In this document: piece by piece, positions 9,816-20,129 of the stretch
How positions within the stretch are numbered: the stretch's first letter is position 1
How the letters are laid out: every line of letters starts with the position of its first letter
Notes under the pieces: generated by a model
Told to the model about the DNA's origin: nothing
Database searches by the model: none
The model's input: only the letters and a program-made list of their open reading frames with translations
Position numbers and translations under genes: made by a program
Assembly: GCA_033297075.1 (NCBI GenBank)
Contig: MU858130.1
Coordinates: forward strand, 1-64,000
Source of the DNA: Rhypophila decipiens
Lineage: Eukaryota > Ascomycota > Sordariomycetes > Sordariales > Naviculisporaceae
DNA length: 64,000 nucleotides
Direction of reading: 5' to 3'

Positions 9816-12303
9816 ATGATGAGAAGCCACGAGGGGGTCTTTGCTACCCTAGCCATGCTTCTTGCCGTCGCACGATTTGGCAGTGCCGAGTGTCCGCAGC
9901 CCATGATCACACCTCCCCCGAGACTTATTCCCCGCCAAATCATTCCCGGTCTTCCGCCCGGAGAGGTTGGGCATCAAACCGCTCCCAGTCGAGTCCTTGT
10001 AAGCATGTTCCTGTCTTTATTTCCTAGCATGACTCGGATCCTCACCATATGTATTTGCACAGGAAGCCGAGCGGGATCATCGAAGGGCACACCAGGTATA
10101 TCACTGACCTTGGTGATGGGACCGTCACTGTAGGTAGTGGCCACTATGCAGTCCGAACTGGAATCGTGCTGACGCCATAAATTTAGTGGAAAGACCCATT
10201 TATCACCTGGATTCAGGTCAGCACCACGACCATCGCCCAGCCCGAAACAACGGACTTGGTCCTTACGGCCACCAAGGGCGTCAGCGTCCTCAAGAATGCC
10301 AATGGTGGCTTCAACATCCTGATGAGCCCTGGTGTCAAGTCAAAGATCGAACTCCTTGCAAAGAACGTGCCCCCCTGCCCTGCGGCTGCCCGACGCCTGA
10401 AGTACATCAAACGCCAGGGCCCCTCGTGCGGCCTTGCCCCAATCTGCTCGAGCAGGTAGGGGAAGACGAGGAACTTCGCAGGAGCTTCGTAAGACCCCTC
10501 ACCGATCAAGTCTGGCGCGAAGATGAAGGCTATGAAAGCGGGTCCGAGGTGCCGGGGCCAGAACAAGGCTACGAGGGAGAAGGGTTCCCCGAGGTCGGGA
10601 ACTCTGGTCCCTACCACCAGGATGACGAAGGCTTTGTTGAGATAGAAGGCGAAGGAACCAGCGAGTTCATCATCTTCAGCACCCCCGAACAGGCGGCCGA
10701 AATACAGGCCGAACTAGACGCCGCGATAGCCACCGGCCAAGGACTTACCAGGGTAGAACTACTCGCAACAGCGGGAACAGTCACAGCCGGCTCGTTCCTC
10801 TCTGTCATATATCTCTACCTTCAAGACAATGCTAACCTCCTCATCCCCGCCATCACCATCCCCAAGGAAAATGTCCACAAACTCACCAGGCCGAAGCAGG
10901 ATGATGGAGACAAGCTCACCACAGTCCAGTCCTCATCTGCTAGCTGCCCGACTGCTACCGAGGTACGGTGAACGTTTTCTTTATACTTTTCCGCCCTTGT
11001 AAGATGACACACTAATATCCATTATCAACGTGGCAGGTCCCACAGTGCAGCGCTGGTTGCAAGGCGACTTCAACCATTATCAACCCTCAGGAGACAAATG
11101 TTGTCGACTGGGTCTGTTCAGAGGTACTTACCTGGGTCTCTCTCCTAACATCCTAAAGTACTATCCAACTAACATTCCATTTCACAGGGATCCAACAAGG
11201 GATGCTCATGTAACCCCCTGGAACAGATAAATGCGGATCCTTTGCTTCCTTACCACCTTGCGTTCCGTCACGGCCTTTTTCCCGAGCTGAGCGGCCCCAG
11301 ACCAGAGGCCAAGTGCGCCCCTCCGCTGACGCCGGTAGCGAGCGAGTTCTTTGGCAAGATCGCGGGCGCCTTTTGCGCCAACCATTTCTCCAGGGACAAG
11401 CCGTCGGGCGCCGGCCTCGCCTTTGACATCTTTGGCAACTTGATCCCCGACCGCCGGAGGGATCTTATCCCGCCCATCAGCTGGTCACAGCAGCAACTTG
11501 AACAAGAGCTGAGAAATGCAACTACAACTACAGACAACAGCAATCACCACATAACAGCACGAGCACCGCCCGAAAGACCAGAGACCTACAGCAAATACAG
11601 GTTCGGCCTCCACTGGCACCCCAAAACAGGCGGCAAGTGCCGAGGCGTGAAAGAGAAGGACCTGTGCATGTCGGCCTTTAGACAGCTTCAAAAGAGCGTA
11701 TGCGGGACCAACAGCGGCGGATCAACCAACGACCGGCTCTACAAGGACGCCTCCATGGACGTCGGATGCGGCGAGATGGGATGGAGCATCACCGCCCAGG
11801 ACGACATCCCCCAACGCCCCGAGGTAGGACCACAAAAGTGCTACCGGCCGTATCCCCATAGCGATGTCGTGGGCAAGTCGGTGCAGGTGAGGGCCCGGGA
11901 TATCTGCAATCGATGGAAGAACGACTTGAAGGGCAAGACGCTGCTTAACAAGGACAGTGCGCCGCTCACGGGGTTTAGTAAGGCGTTTGTCAACACTAAC
12001 GAGCGGTACTCGGTTACCTGGGCGCAGGGATGTGATGTTGTTAAAGAGCAGGAGCTGGAGTTTCCTGCGACGTGGGGTGGGGGACTGACAAGGGGATTCC
12101 TTGTGCCGAGCTTATTTACAATAACTGGAAGGACTGTAAGTACCCTCTCTGTCAGCATGTTGACATCTGAAAGCAGCGACTGCCTTGACATTTTTCTTTC
12201 GATTACAGGCAATAATAAAGGCGGCGGCGGTTGGAGACAGGTTGGTTGCCTAAGATACGAGTTTCACGCCGACAGCAACCGGTTTACTGGCGATATCATG
12301 TAG
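9816..12303 (+). CDS. Secreted cysteine-rich protein of unknown function, frame broken twice
   Basis: The ATG at 9816 starts a signal peptide (ATLAMLLAVARFGSA). Exons placed by eye: 9816-9998, 10063-10095, 10187-10962, 11037-11123, 11188-12135 and 12209-12303, with good donors and branch sites (GCTGAC near 10169). A TWIQVSTTT block is followed by an acidic central region, a hydrophobic stretch, a Cys segment (CSEGSNKGCSC) and a C-terminal domain (KYRFGLHW, ASMDVGCGEM, GCLRYEF) seen in many fungal secreted proteins. The frame is lost by one base at the CCCC run 10437-10440 and again at the G runs 12074-12083; on either side the coding signal is clear, in shifted frames. Base-call error or recent decay are both possible. 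A decayed copy of the last exon lies at 17872-18002. I cannot name a family. Confidence 0.6.
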
Positions 12304-13258
12304 TTTGAGGAGGAAGAAGTTGTGTTTTTCATTGTATGGCGTCTTGGTTTAATAGGGTCCTGACTCCTGCGGCCCGGGTGGGCCAAAGACTCTGGAGGTC
12401 TACGGCTTTCGGTTGCTTGCATGGGTGAGCACGCAATCCAAAAATCGTTGTCCTTCTCCCAAAGCAGCAAGCGATCTGCCAAGCTTCTCAATCTGCTGTG
12501 TTGTTCACCCTATCATGCGGCTCTGCAGAACCCTGTGCGAGCCCAGTGCGGTGAGAACCGTCCAAGTGCTGCCGTCAATAGTTAACCAACATCTCAATGA
12601 GGAAAGTCGGCGTCCTTTTTAGTTTTTACGCCGGAATCTGAGCCCCTTGTCCCCGCATGTCAGAGACCCCTGCCAAGCAAAACGTGGCAGGGGGGCGAAG
12701 GGCTTGGGGTCCTGAGCGAGTGTTGCTATTGGTCGATCGGTTTAGCTTCCTGAAGCTGCCAAATCGTCAACGCAACGCAGGAGGTTGTAATCTTATTATT
12801 CTGCACCAACCACAGCATTTGTCTGGATGAATGCGCTGTTTCCGCTTTCCAGCTGGCCCCTGGATGAGCTCTAGCTCCCCTTTCCAGCCTCCAGAGATTC
12901 TACACTTGCACAGGAAATTGAGGATATCCGAGGCGGAGTACGGATATGACCACACTCGGCCCCCAATACATGAAACGGCACATTATCATCTGTTCCCACG
13001 CGTCTCACACTTCAGCCAGCGGACTAGCTGGGAGCAGACATTCTCACCGAGAACCCAAGACCACCGCACAGCATGGTAAGGCATCATGCTCAGCCATGAA
13101 AGTACTGGAGCCGACTACTGGAGGTCGGAGCCTCGCCAGAGGTCCATAAGAACAGGATGGCCCAAAACAATTTGCTCCTGTTCCCGTCTTCTTGTCTGAT
13201 GCGGGCACTTGTCACTCTTTAAAATTGTTCCCGCACCCGACTACTTTTTCTCATCGCG
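12304..13258. other. Intergenic, 955 bp
   Basis: This is the 3' flank of the secreted-protein gene and the promoter of the mucin-like gene, both plus strand. I see no supported gene in it. Confidence 0.5.
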
Positions 13259-14346
13259 ATGCTCCGTCTCGCATTCACTCGTTCAGCCGTCATCTCTACC
13301 GCTCTCGCTAGTCTTCTCACCAGCAGCTTCGCCATCTCTACCGTCCCCAAACCCATCCACGGCCTCCATGGCCATGCCCACGGCGGCCCCACCTGGCGTC
13401 GCGCCAACCATGTACACATCGACCTGATGGAATGCAAAAAGGCCACCGACACCGGCTTCGATACGCTCCAGATGGCCCTCTACTTCAGCGGCGAGCCCGA
13501 CGACACCCCCCGAGTCTCCATCGACGCTTTCAGCTATGCCAAACAGCCAGGATGGGCTGGCACGGGCGACATCACGGGCCTCTTTCCGGACCAAGGTCCG
13601 TTTACGGTCAACATCCCCAGAGTTGTCAGTGAGGGCCAGCTGGCTGGCTCCGGATACAACGGAAAGAAAGAGCCCTGGAGCTGCTCTGCCGCCTACAAGG
13701 AATCTTCATACGCAACTCAAGACGGAACAGTTTGCAACCGTGCTTACATCTGTCGAAGGGCGGCAAAGTCTTCAGGTGAGATACTTGCTACCAGACTGGC
13801 TCTGTTAAGAATGTTGTCGTTTCTCCTCTTGCTAACTCCGGTACCGCACTAGCCCCTACACCCGCGCCCACACCCACAGCCTCGCCCAGTCCTCCCTCAA
13901 ACCCCTCATCGTCCGAACCACCAGCCCCGGCTCTGACAAGACCATCGGAGCTGACCATCGACAGTAACCAGGGGGACAAGCAGCCGGACAACCAGAGGAA
14001 CAGCCAGGAGGACAGTGGCAACACAAGCCCTTCAACCCCAGCAGCCACCGTCTCGACAACCCCCTCGAGCCAACCCAGTGGCCCTTCAAGCCCAGCAGCT
14101 TCCACACCACCAGCCAACAAAGGCGCCACGGGCAGTGACAAAGATGCCGTCTCGGACTCTCAGACAGCGCCGTCGTCTGACCTGACCACGGACCAAAAGA
14201 TTGCCATCGGTCTCGGTGTTCCCGGCGGTGTCTTCGGCCTCGGCTGCTTCGTGCTTGCCATCCTCGCCTGGAGGTATCCCAAGAAGAGGAAGGAGATTGT
14301 CAATCGTTTCTCAATGTTGAACAGAAAGAGTACAATAAACAACTAG
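13259..14346 (+). CDS. Mucin-like single-pass surface protein
   Basis: There are two exons, 13259-13775 and 13853-14346, with a 77-bp intron (GTGAGA donor, GCTAAC branch, TAG acceptor); 336 residues. A signal peptide (VISTALASLLTSS) leads a globular domain of about 150 residues with four Cys. A long Ser/Thr/Pro stalk follows, likely O-glycosylated, then a transmembrane helix starting KIAIGVGVPGGVFGLG and a basic tail (YPKKRKE). The layout matches fungal wall-integrity sensor-like proteins and parallels the CFEM-like protein at 5816-6493, whose membrane segment begins KIALGVG. The N-terminal domain is not one I recognise, so the ligand is unknown. Confidence 0.75.
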
Positions 14347-14610
14347 CATTTATTATGGGTTTATTCGGGATTGGAGCGTCGGTTTAGCATTTTCGTGGCT
14401 GGTGGTGGTTGGATGAGAACCCCATCTCTTGGTAGCGTGGAGTCACACGGAGTTTAGAGAATACCCCGGCTAGCTGTTGTTTTAATTACTTGTATACTAA
14501 CGGGTTGACAATAGATGTCATTACGATAATAGATGTATTGGTTGAAGGTACCTGTGTGTTACCCCTATCCATGGGTGGTGAATATTACGACGTTGAGGCC
14601 GTGTAGGTAC

Positions 14611-16779
14611 CTAGTTGAGAACTAGGTGAATTTGTTCCAGCCCTTGCACCTCCCATACCTCCTTGGCGATCCTCCCCACGCCCTTTCTCCGCGCGGCGTC
14701 ACCATGCCATTGAATCCACATGACGTTATACCACCCATACCTTTCTCCTTCCCTTGGCCGACCTGGATGGCTCCATTCCGCCAGCGACGCGTAGGGGTCG
14801 TTATTATATGCCCAGCCCATGGAGATGGCGGCCAATTCGCATGTGGTTTTTGTGGCCGGTGGGTCACGGTCGCCCTCGCCGTTGGTCTTCATCTCAGGCT
14901 CAAGAGTAACATCTTGGAGGCTGTGAATGTTGAGATAGCCCGCCCATGTACCATTGCGGTCATATACCGAGACGTCTATGGTATATGGAAAGTTGATATG
15001 GGGCTTAAATCTCTCCCCCAACGTCATATATGCTCTGGTGGTGTAGCACGAGATAAAGGGGCTAGGTGAATCTTGGAGAGTGTTACCCTGGCATGCGTCG
15101 GAACTATGGGCGACGAGAGGCAGAGGATACCAGAACTCCAACTTGGGATCGGATTCATGTTTGTAAAAGTGTTCTGGCTGGTGGTGTGTGTTTTCCATGG
15201 CGGATGCGTTTTTATGGGCAGTCCAGCCCGGGGGCAGGTCGGAAGATGCGACATGCGCATATCTGCGCCAGTGGTTGGGTATTGGTCTCGCCTCTGACCC
15301 AAGACGACCTGTGCCGGCATACCACTCCACGAGCGGAATTGTGCGAACGGATGACCAGTACCCCGACAACTCCCATTTGGTATGGTCAAATGCTTCATAC
15401 CACGTGAAATGTCTCAGTCCCGCCCAGCCCATCCACGACCATGATGGCAGGGCTAGTGTGCTGGTATTATTCTTGTCGTCTCGGAGTTTGTAGCCTCCCA
15501 TGTTCGCTTTCCACAACAGAGCAGCGTCGAAAAACATCTTGGGAATCCCGAAAAGAAACCCGCCATCAAAAACGTTGGAAAGAGCAAAGGAAAGGCCAGC
15601 AAATGCTGGCAAAATATCGGCCGGGTACGTGAAGTCCCTGGAGAGATACTGGTTGATGACCGGTTCCAGTGCGTCGACGTCAGGCAATCGAGGATGGAGA
15701 AGGCGCTGTTGGCTTGTCTCGTGCCGGTATCCGTGTATCCGTTGCTCCGCAATGGGGATTCCGACGTCCTCCTCCTTCAGATCCTCCCGGAAGATGGCAC
15801 AGCGACAGTGCCACTCGATGGAGTCTCCCACAAAGATGAGCTTGCGGACGGAAAACAAAGACTCTTGGTGAGTCCACCCTCTTTTGCTCCAGTGTGGCTC
15901 GGGTCGCCAGAGATCGCGGCAATGGACGAATGTGCGGCCATTGGCGATGCGGAACCGTGTCTGATGGAATGACCGTGGTCTCGATATGCCGGGTATCCCA
16001 TGAAGGCCGTGGTTTGCGCTCCCCCCTTGGGCCGCCACGATGGTTATTGTTGCGTGGGCGTAAATGGATGCCATGGCTTGCAGCTGGAGTCGCGTGTGTG
16101 TCTCATCGTCCTGAATGATGCAGAGCGCATCGACCCACAGATATCTCTCGCCAAGCACTCGAACCAGGCCTATGGCGTCGCGGATGGTCTTTGGGATCTT
16201 GCTGTTGTATTGTGGCCTCAGCAGTGATCCTTGCTGCAAGAGATCAGCCAGGGTCGCCGTGGACAGCTTGAGCTGCGTACTGCCTCCCCACACATAGCTG
16301 AGAGCAAGATAATGCTGCGTGTTGTCTGCCACCTCGCATATGCACATCAGCTCCGCATCGATGAGCAGCGCGGGGCGTTCCGAGTCCGAGCCGACATGGT
16401 TTATGACGGACCCCGCTCCAATTCGGCATTCGGGATGATTGCGCTCGCAAATAGTCCTCCAGTTCCTCACAACGTCCATGTCGATCCATGACGGGTGGAC
16501 TCTTCGGCCGCAGTACTGGGGATTGGAACTATGTTGCGACGAGGGCAGCAGAGCCAAGTAAAAGCCCAATACGTCATTCGGTCCCACATGTATGGTGCGC
16601 TGCAAGGCGTCTTTCTCGAGCTTGACTGTCCACTGGTCGTAGCTCGCTGGCATGAGCTCCTGGCATTTATGGACGATGGCGGCGTGTGCTTTACATCGGC
16701 TTCGGGAGAGCTTCCTAGCCTGTCCAGAGGGACGCCTGTACTGTTGGTAACCGAGCGGCTTCTTGGCTAGTCGCATCAT
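14611..16779 (-). CDS. HET-domain protein
   Basis: This is a 722-residue, single-exon protein with the three HET blocks in order: YLALSYVWGG near residue 158, LWVDALCIIQDD near 217, and WSKRGWTHQESL near 300. HET domains trigger the cell-death reaction of fungal heterokaryon incompatibility and are thought to act as TIR-like effectors; the partner and trigger here are unknown. The tail contains LPSWSWMGW, another conserved feature of the family. The start at the ATG pair 16779 is the first in frame, but the basic N-terminus before the Cys-containing region is unusual and an upstream exon is possible. The gene is convergent with the mucin-like gene, 264 bp away. Confidence 0.85.
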   Translation of the reverse strand: MMRLAKKPLGYQQYRRPSGQARKLSRSRCKAHAAIVHKCQELMPASYDQWTVKLEKDALQRTIHVGPNDVLGFYLALLPSSQHSSNPQYCGRRVHPSWIDMDVVRNWRTICERNHPECRIGAGSVINHVGSDSERPALLIDAELMCICEVADNTQHYLALSYVWGGSTQLKLSTATLADLLQQGSLLRPQYNSKIPKTIRDAIGLVRVLGERYLWVDALCIIQDDETHTRLQLQAMASIYAHATITIVAAQGGSANHGLHGIPGISRPRSFHQTRFRIANGRTFVHCRDLWRPEPHWSKRGWTHQESLFSVRKLIFVGDSIEWHCRCAIFREDLKEEDVGIPIAEQRIHGYRHETSQQRLLHPRLPDVDALEPVINQYLSRDFTYPADILPAFAGLSFALSNVFDGGFLFGIPKMFFDAALLWKANMGGYKLRDDKNNTSTLALPSWSWMGWAGLRHFTWYEAFDHTKWELSGYWSSVRTIPLVEWYAGTGRLGSEARPIPNHWRRYAHVASSDLPPGWTAHKNASAMENTHHQPEHFYKHESDPKLEFWYPLPLVAHSSDACQGNTLQDSPSPFISCYTTRAYMTLGERFKPHINFPYTIDVSVYDRNGTWAGYLNIHSLQDVTLEPEMKTNGEGDRDPPATKTTCELAAISMGWAYNNDPYASLAEWSHPGRPREGERYGWYNVMWIQWHGDAARRKGVGRIAKEVWEVQGLEQIHLVLN

Positions 16780-17871
16780 AGTAGTACAGAAACGGCAGCT
16801 GACAGGGAGAGTCCGGCTGGTCGTTCTCCTGCGCCTTCGTTTGGTCGGCGGTATTGACCTGGACCTGTAAAAGTATCAGCAATTGACTCAGACCGCCAAA
16901 AACCTGCGCATGGGACTTCGCGAGGCCCAACCTCGTTGATATGCGCATTGCTACCATGCCGGCAACCAATGCTGGGACTGTATGGACCCTCGTTCCGTTA
17001 TCCATTTTTGCGATGGCGTCACAAGAGGGACTTTGGCCCGTCGACGTCGTCAAGAAATCGGGGACGACTTGGCATCCGTTTAGCGCGAATCTCACGTGAT
17101 GCTGCCGCTTCATGAGCATGTCGGGGTCCATCACCTTATAAAATGAAAAGAGGCATCGGGTGATCTTGAGATGAAAAAGTAGAGGGCTTGGACGAGATAA
17201 TGGCGGATTTGGATGAACCGAATGTAGTTAGCGTGCATAGGCCCTTTAGGCTCAGTGCCTCCGGGCGAAATAAATTCCATCCATCCATGTCGGGGTCCTG
17301 GCGGAAAAGTCGACGATACGACTAGAGTTTAGGTAACATTGTCACGGAACTAAATATCACACAGCCAACCTTTCATGAAATTGACTGAGAATCAGCACAA
17401 AAGCATCACAACCGCTGTCCAGCCGCCATCATTTCTCATTTTCAGAGCTTTGGCGACGACATGCACAGAACAGACTGCTACCAGTCGACTTGGAGAGAGG
17501 GACGCAACGGCCCCGAGGGCTAGAGGCCTGCGTGACGCTCGAGTTCATCGTGGGCGAGTATCACGACACCGAGGATAACGGCGCGCAATGCGGGTTCTAC
17601 CTGGCTCGTGATTTTCAGGGACTCAGGGGGAGGCCATCGGGGCGAGTAAGTTAGTAACACGAATTGCCCGAATTGAAAGAATAAGCCGGGGGAGAAGATT
17701 CGGTCTGTTAGATGCGTGAGTTTCTTTCGTCGTTTTTCTTCTTCGAGAAAATCATGTCCACGATGTCGCTGCAACCAGCGCGCGACGTCCTTGCCTTTCT
17801 TTGCATAATTATCAGCATACTGACACATATTCTGGGCTTGTAAATAGTTAGTGGAAACCATGATAATATAG
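16780..17871. other. Intergenic, 1.09 kb
   Basis: This is the upstream region of the HET gene. An open minus-strand frame at 16715-17134 has no recognisable domain, though it could hold a missed first exon. Nothing else is supported. Confidence 0.4.
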
Positions 17872-18002
17872 GCTCCCTGAGATACGAGTTCCACGCCGAT
17901 AGCTCGAGGTTTACTGGTGATGTTATGCAGTATGGCAGAATACCGGGAGGGATCTAAAGTTCTGTCCATGGTGTTGGCGTCTTGGTTGGTCATCAGTGGG
18001 TC
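17872..18002 (+). pseudogene. Decayed copy of the 3' end of the 9816-12303 secreted-protein gene
   Basis: The bases at about 17873-17930 encode LRYEFHADSSRFTGDVM, nearly the same as LRYEFHADSNRFTGDIM at the end of the gene finishing at 12303. Similarity resumes in the 3' flank (GGCGTCTTGGTT near 17976 and near 12338). Nothing resembling the earlier exons is visible just upstream. I read it as a remnant of an old local duplication. It ends exactly where the MITE target site lies. Confidence 0.65.
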
Positions 18003-18382
18003 CAAGGCTCCTTACAATTCAAGTCAAGCAAGTTGAGCAGTAAAGTTGAATTGACTTGGGGGTTTTCCAGACTAACTTGCTTGGGTAAAAAGTCGACTTG
18101 AATCAACTTGCGTAACTTGCACCACTTGGTACTTCAGCCAAGGTATTTGGCCTGACTGGGGTATGGGTCGGAGTAATGTTCACCACCTAAAGTTCTCAGG
18201 GAAATATGGGTCTGACCTACGATCAGATAAGGATCAGCCCCACTAACAAGTCACGCAAGTTAATGCAAGTCAGGAAGACCTTCAACTTGGCTTGATTGGG
18301 CCTTTTTTTGGGCCGACTTGGCTTGAATTGGCTTAGTTTGAATTGCCTCGACTTGATCTAACTCGAATTGTGAGGAGCCTTG
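18003..18382. mobile_element. hAT-type MITE, 380 bp, with 8-bp target duplication
   Basis: Inverted termini CAAGGCTCC...GGAGCCTTG extend to about 22 bp with two mismatches, both transitions. The element is flanked by the identical 8-mer AGTGGGTC at 17995-18002 and 18383-18390. An 8-bp target duplication plus CA-starting termini is the hallmark of the hAT superfamily. The interior has no coding capacity and is packed with CAAGT/ACTTG motifs in both orientations, like the subterminal transposase-binding repeats of hAT elements. It must be non-autonomous. The assignment rests on structure alone. Confidence 0.85.
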
Positions 18383-18390
18383 AGTGGGTC

Positions 18391-18937
18391 TGGTGGGGAT
18401 TGCTTTTTGTTTCTTGGTGTTGTTTGATTTCCTAGGACTACAATGTGACCCGGAATGGTTGAGCTACCTGACTTTGCATATTTCGTCTCCAATTGCTCTT
18501 GATGTTGGTTACCTCTAAAGTATCGACAACCTTACGCTAACCTTACGCCAACCTTACGGGTCGTCAACGTGACAAAGATATAACTGCCTTGCCCAAGAAG
18601 TTCACATTTGCAAATATTTCTCGACCTCGTTGTCTAACCAAACTCTCCACTGGAGTTAAGAGTACCAAGCGACCTTGAAGGGTGCGGCCCCGAACCGGAA
18701 AGCTACCTACACGCGCCAACCTCTCCACAGTGGCGGAATGGGAAGGCCGCGGTCAAAGTTTGCACCTGCATCCTTCTTGGTCCAGTGACCCGACCTTACT
18801 TCGGTAGGCAGAGCCCTAGTCCACACAATTTTAAATTCTTTTCATATCAATTCCTTGCCGTGCTCCCTCCAAAGCAACACCCCTCCGTCTCGCCCACCAT
18901 AGCCACGGCAGTGACACCCAACAGGACGACCTCGGCA
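18391..18937. other. Intergenic, 547 bp
   Basis: This is unique-looking sequence between the MITE and the small broken membrane gene. Three near-identical short units (ACCTTACG / CCTTACGC) occur around 18529-18560. No gene is seen. Confidence 0.4.
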
Positions 18938-19303
18938 ATGAACGAAAAGCAATCTTTGTTGGGACCTTCTTCGGGTTCCCGCCAAACGACCCGGGCCGGG
19001 CCTCTGGACCGTCCTGGAATATGGCAAATAATGTTCGGCAAACAATGCTGGATCGACCTCATTGCCTATGTCATCTTCCAGACAAGCTGAGCGGTCTACT
19101 TCTACTTCTTACCGTTCGATCGTTCCTCCTCCTCCACAATGTACTTGTACTACGCGGTCTTGTTCTTTGTGTCTAGGGCCCTCTTCGACTGGTTCATCGT
19201 CAAGCCGGTTGCGGAGAGTTTATTTGGGTCTTTCCCTGTCTACGCGCCACAGCCCGACCCCCCCTCCCATGGGCCTGATCTCAAACCAGAGGACCTTCCA
19301 TAA
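18938..19303 (+). pseudogene. Small membrane protein interrupted by TGA
   Basis: From the ATG at 18938 the frame is open to a TGA at 19088-19090 (codon 51) and then continues open to TAA at 19301-19303, 122 codons in all. Hydrophobic, aromatic-rich segments occur on both sides of the stop (CWIDLIAYVIF before it; AVYFYFLPF and MYLYYAVLFFVSRALFDWF after). This suggests one small protein with about two membrane passes, broken by a nonsense change. No convincing intron removes the stop. I do not recognise the family. Confidence 0.45.
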
Positions 19304-20129
19304 TTCCGGCCGAGGACGGCACTTCCTACGTTACCTCTGCTTTCTGCCGCGCCTGAAACGCCCCACGCCCGGTTGCGACGTCTAACGCCAACGGTGACTG
19401 ATGAGGAAGATAGAAAGGCTGTTGACGAGGGGTATGCTTTTTTTGGCTTTTTGGCTAGACATGTTGGGAAGGAGTGGGAGTCGTGACTTGTTAGGGGAGT
19501 CTTATGGGCTGGGGACTTGCAGCTTGGTTCTGATAAATTTTGTATTCGGGGCACAAAGGCCGCAGAGACTCTGTAGCTACTTCCAGGCATCTGTTGGTGC
19601 AGCACATCAACTTGGCTAACCCTAAATATTCGACGGTGAAGAGTCAAGTTGGTATAACTGGTTGAACAAGGGTGCTAGGCCTGTAAGGGACTTTTATAAT
19701 GAATATTTATTGGTAGAGATCATGTATTTGCGTAACTCATTAAGGGCTTATTTTACAATTTATTAGGGCCTTTCAAGTCAGGAGCAATGCCCTGATCATA
19801 TAGAGCAGCTCACTATTTACCATGTAATACTGCATTATAGAAGATGAGTTAATTAGGAGTAGGCTGAAATGCGATCACTTGAAATAATGCTTTTCTCTCA
19901 CGAGATTCAAGTCAATGTCAGCTTTCATAGTATATCTAATACATTTACTCCCAGCACTGAGAAGAAAAACACAGTAAATGCTTTACATCCGCCCGCTGTA
20001 TCTGCCTGACACTCAAACTCGTCACCGAACCAACCATACTGCACTTTACCAGGTTGACCATAAGGTAGATATACCCTGTGTTCCTCATGTCCTTGGGAGG
20101 AGCCTGAACCGAGAGCCTCGAGGGTCCCA
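19304..20129. other. Intergenic, 826 bp
   Basis: This AT-rich spacer between convergent features holds the 3' flank of the F-box gene. No supported gene is present. Confidence 0.45.

Noticed and set aside
17520..18005. 161-codon minus-strand frame
   Set aside because: Its first third is antisense to the decayed secreted-gene copy, and the rest has no recognisable domain.
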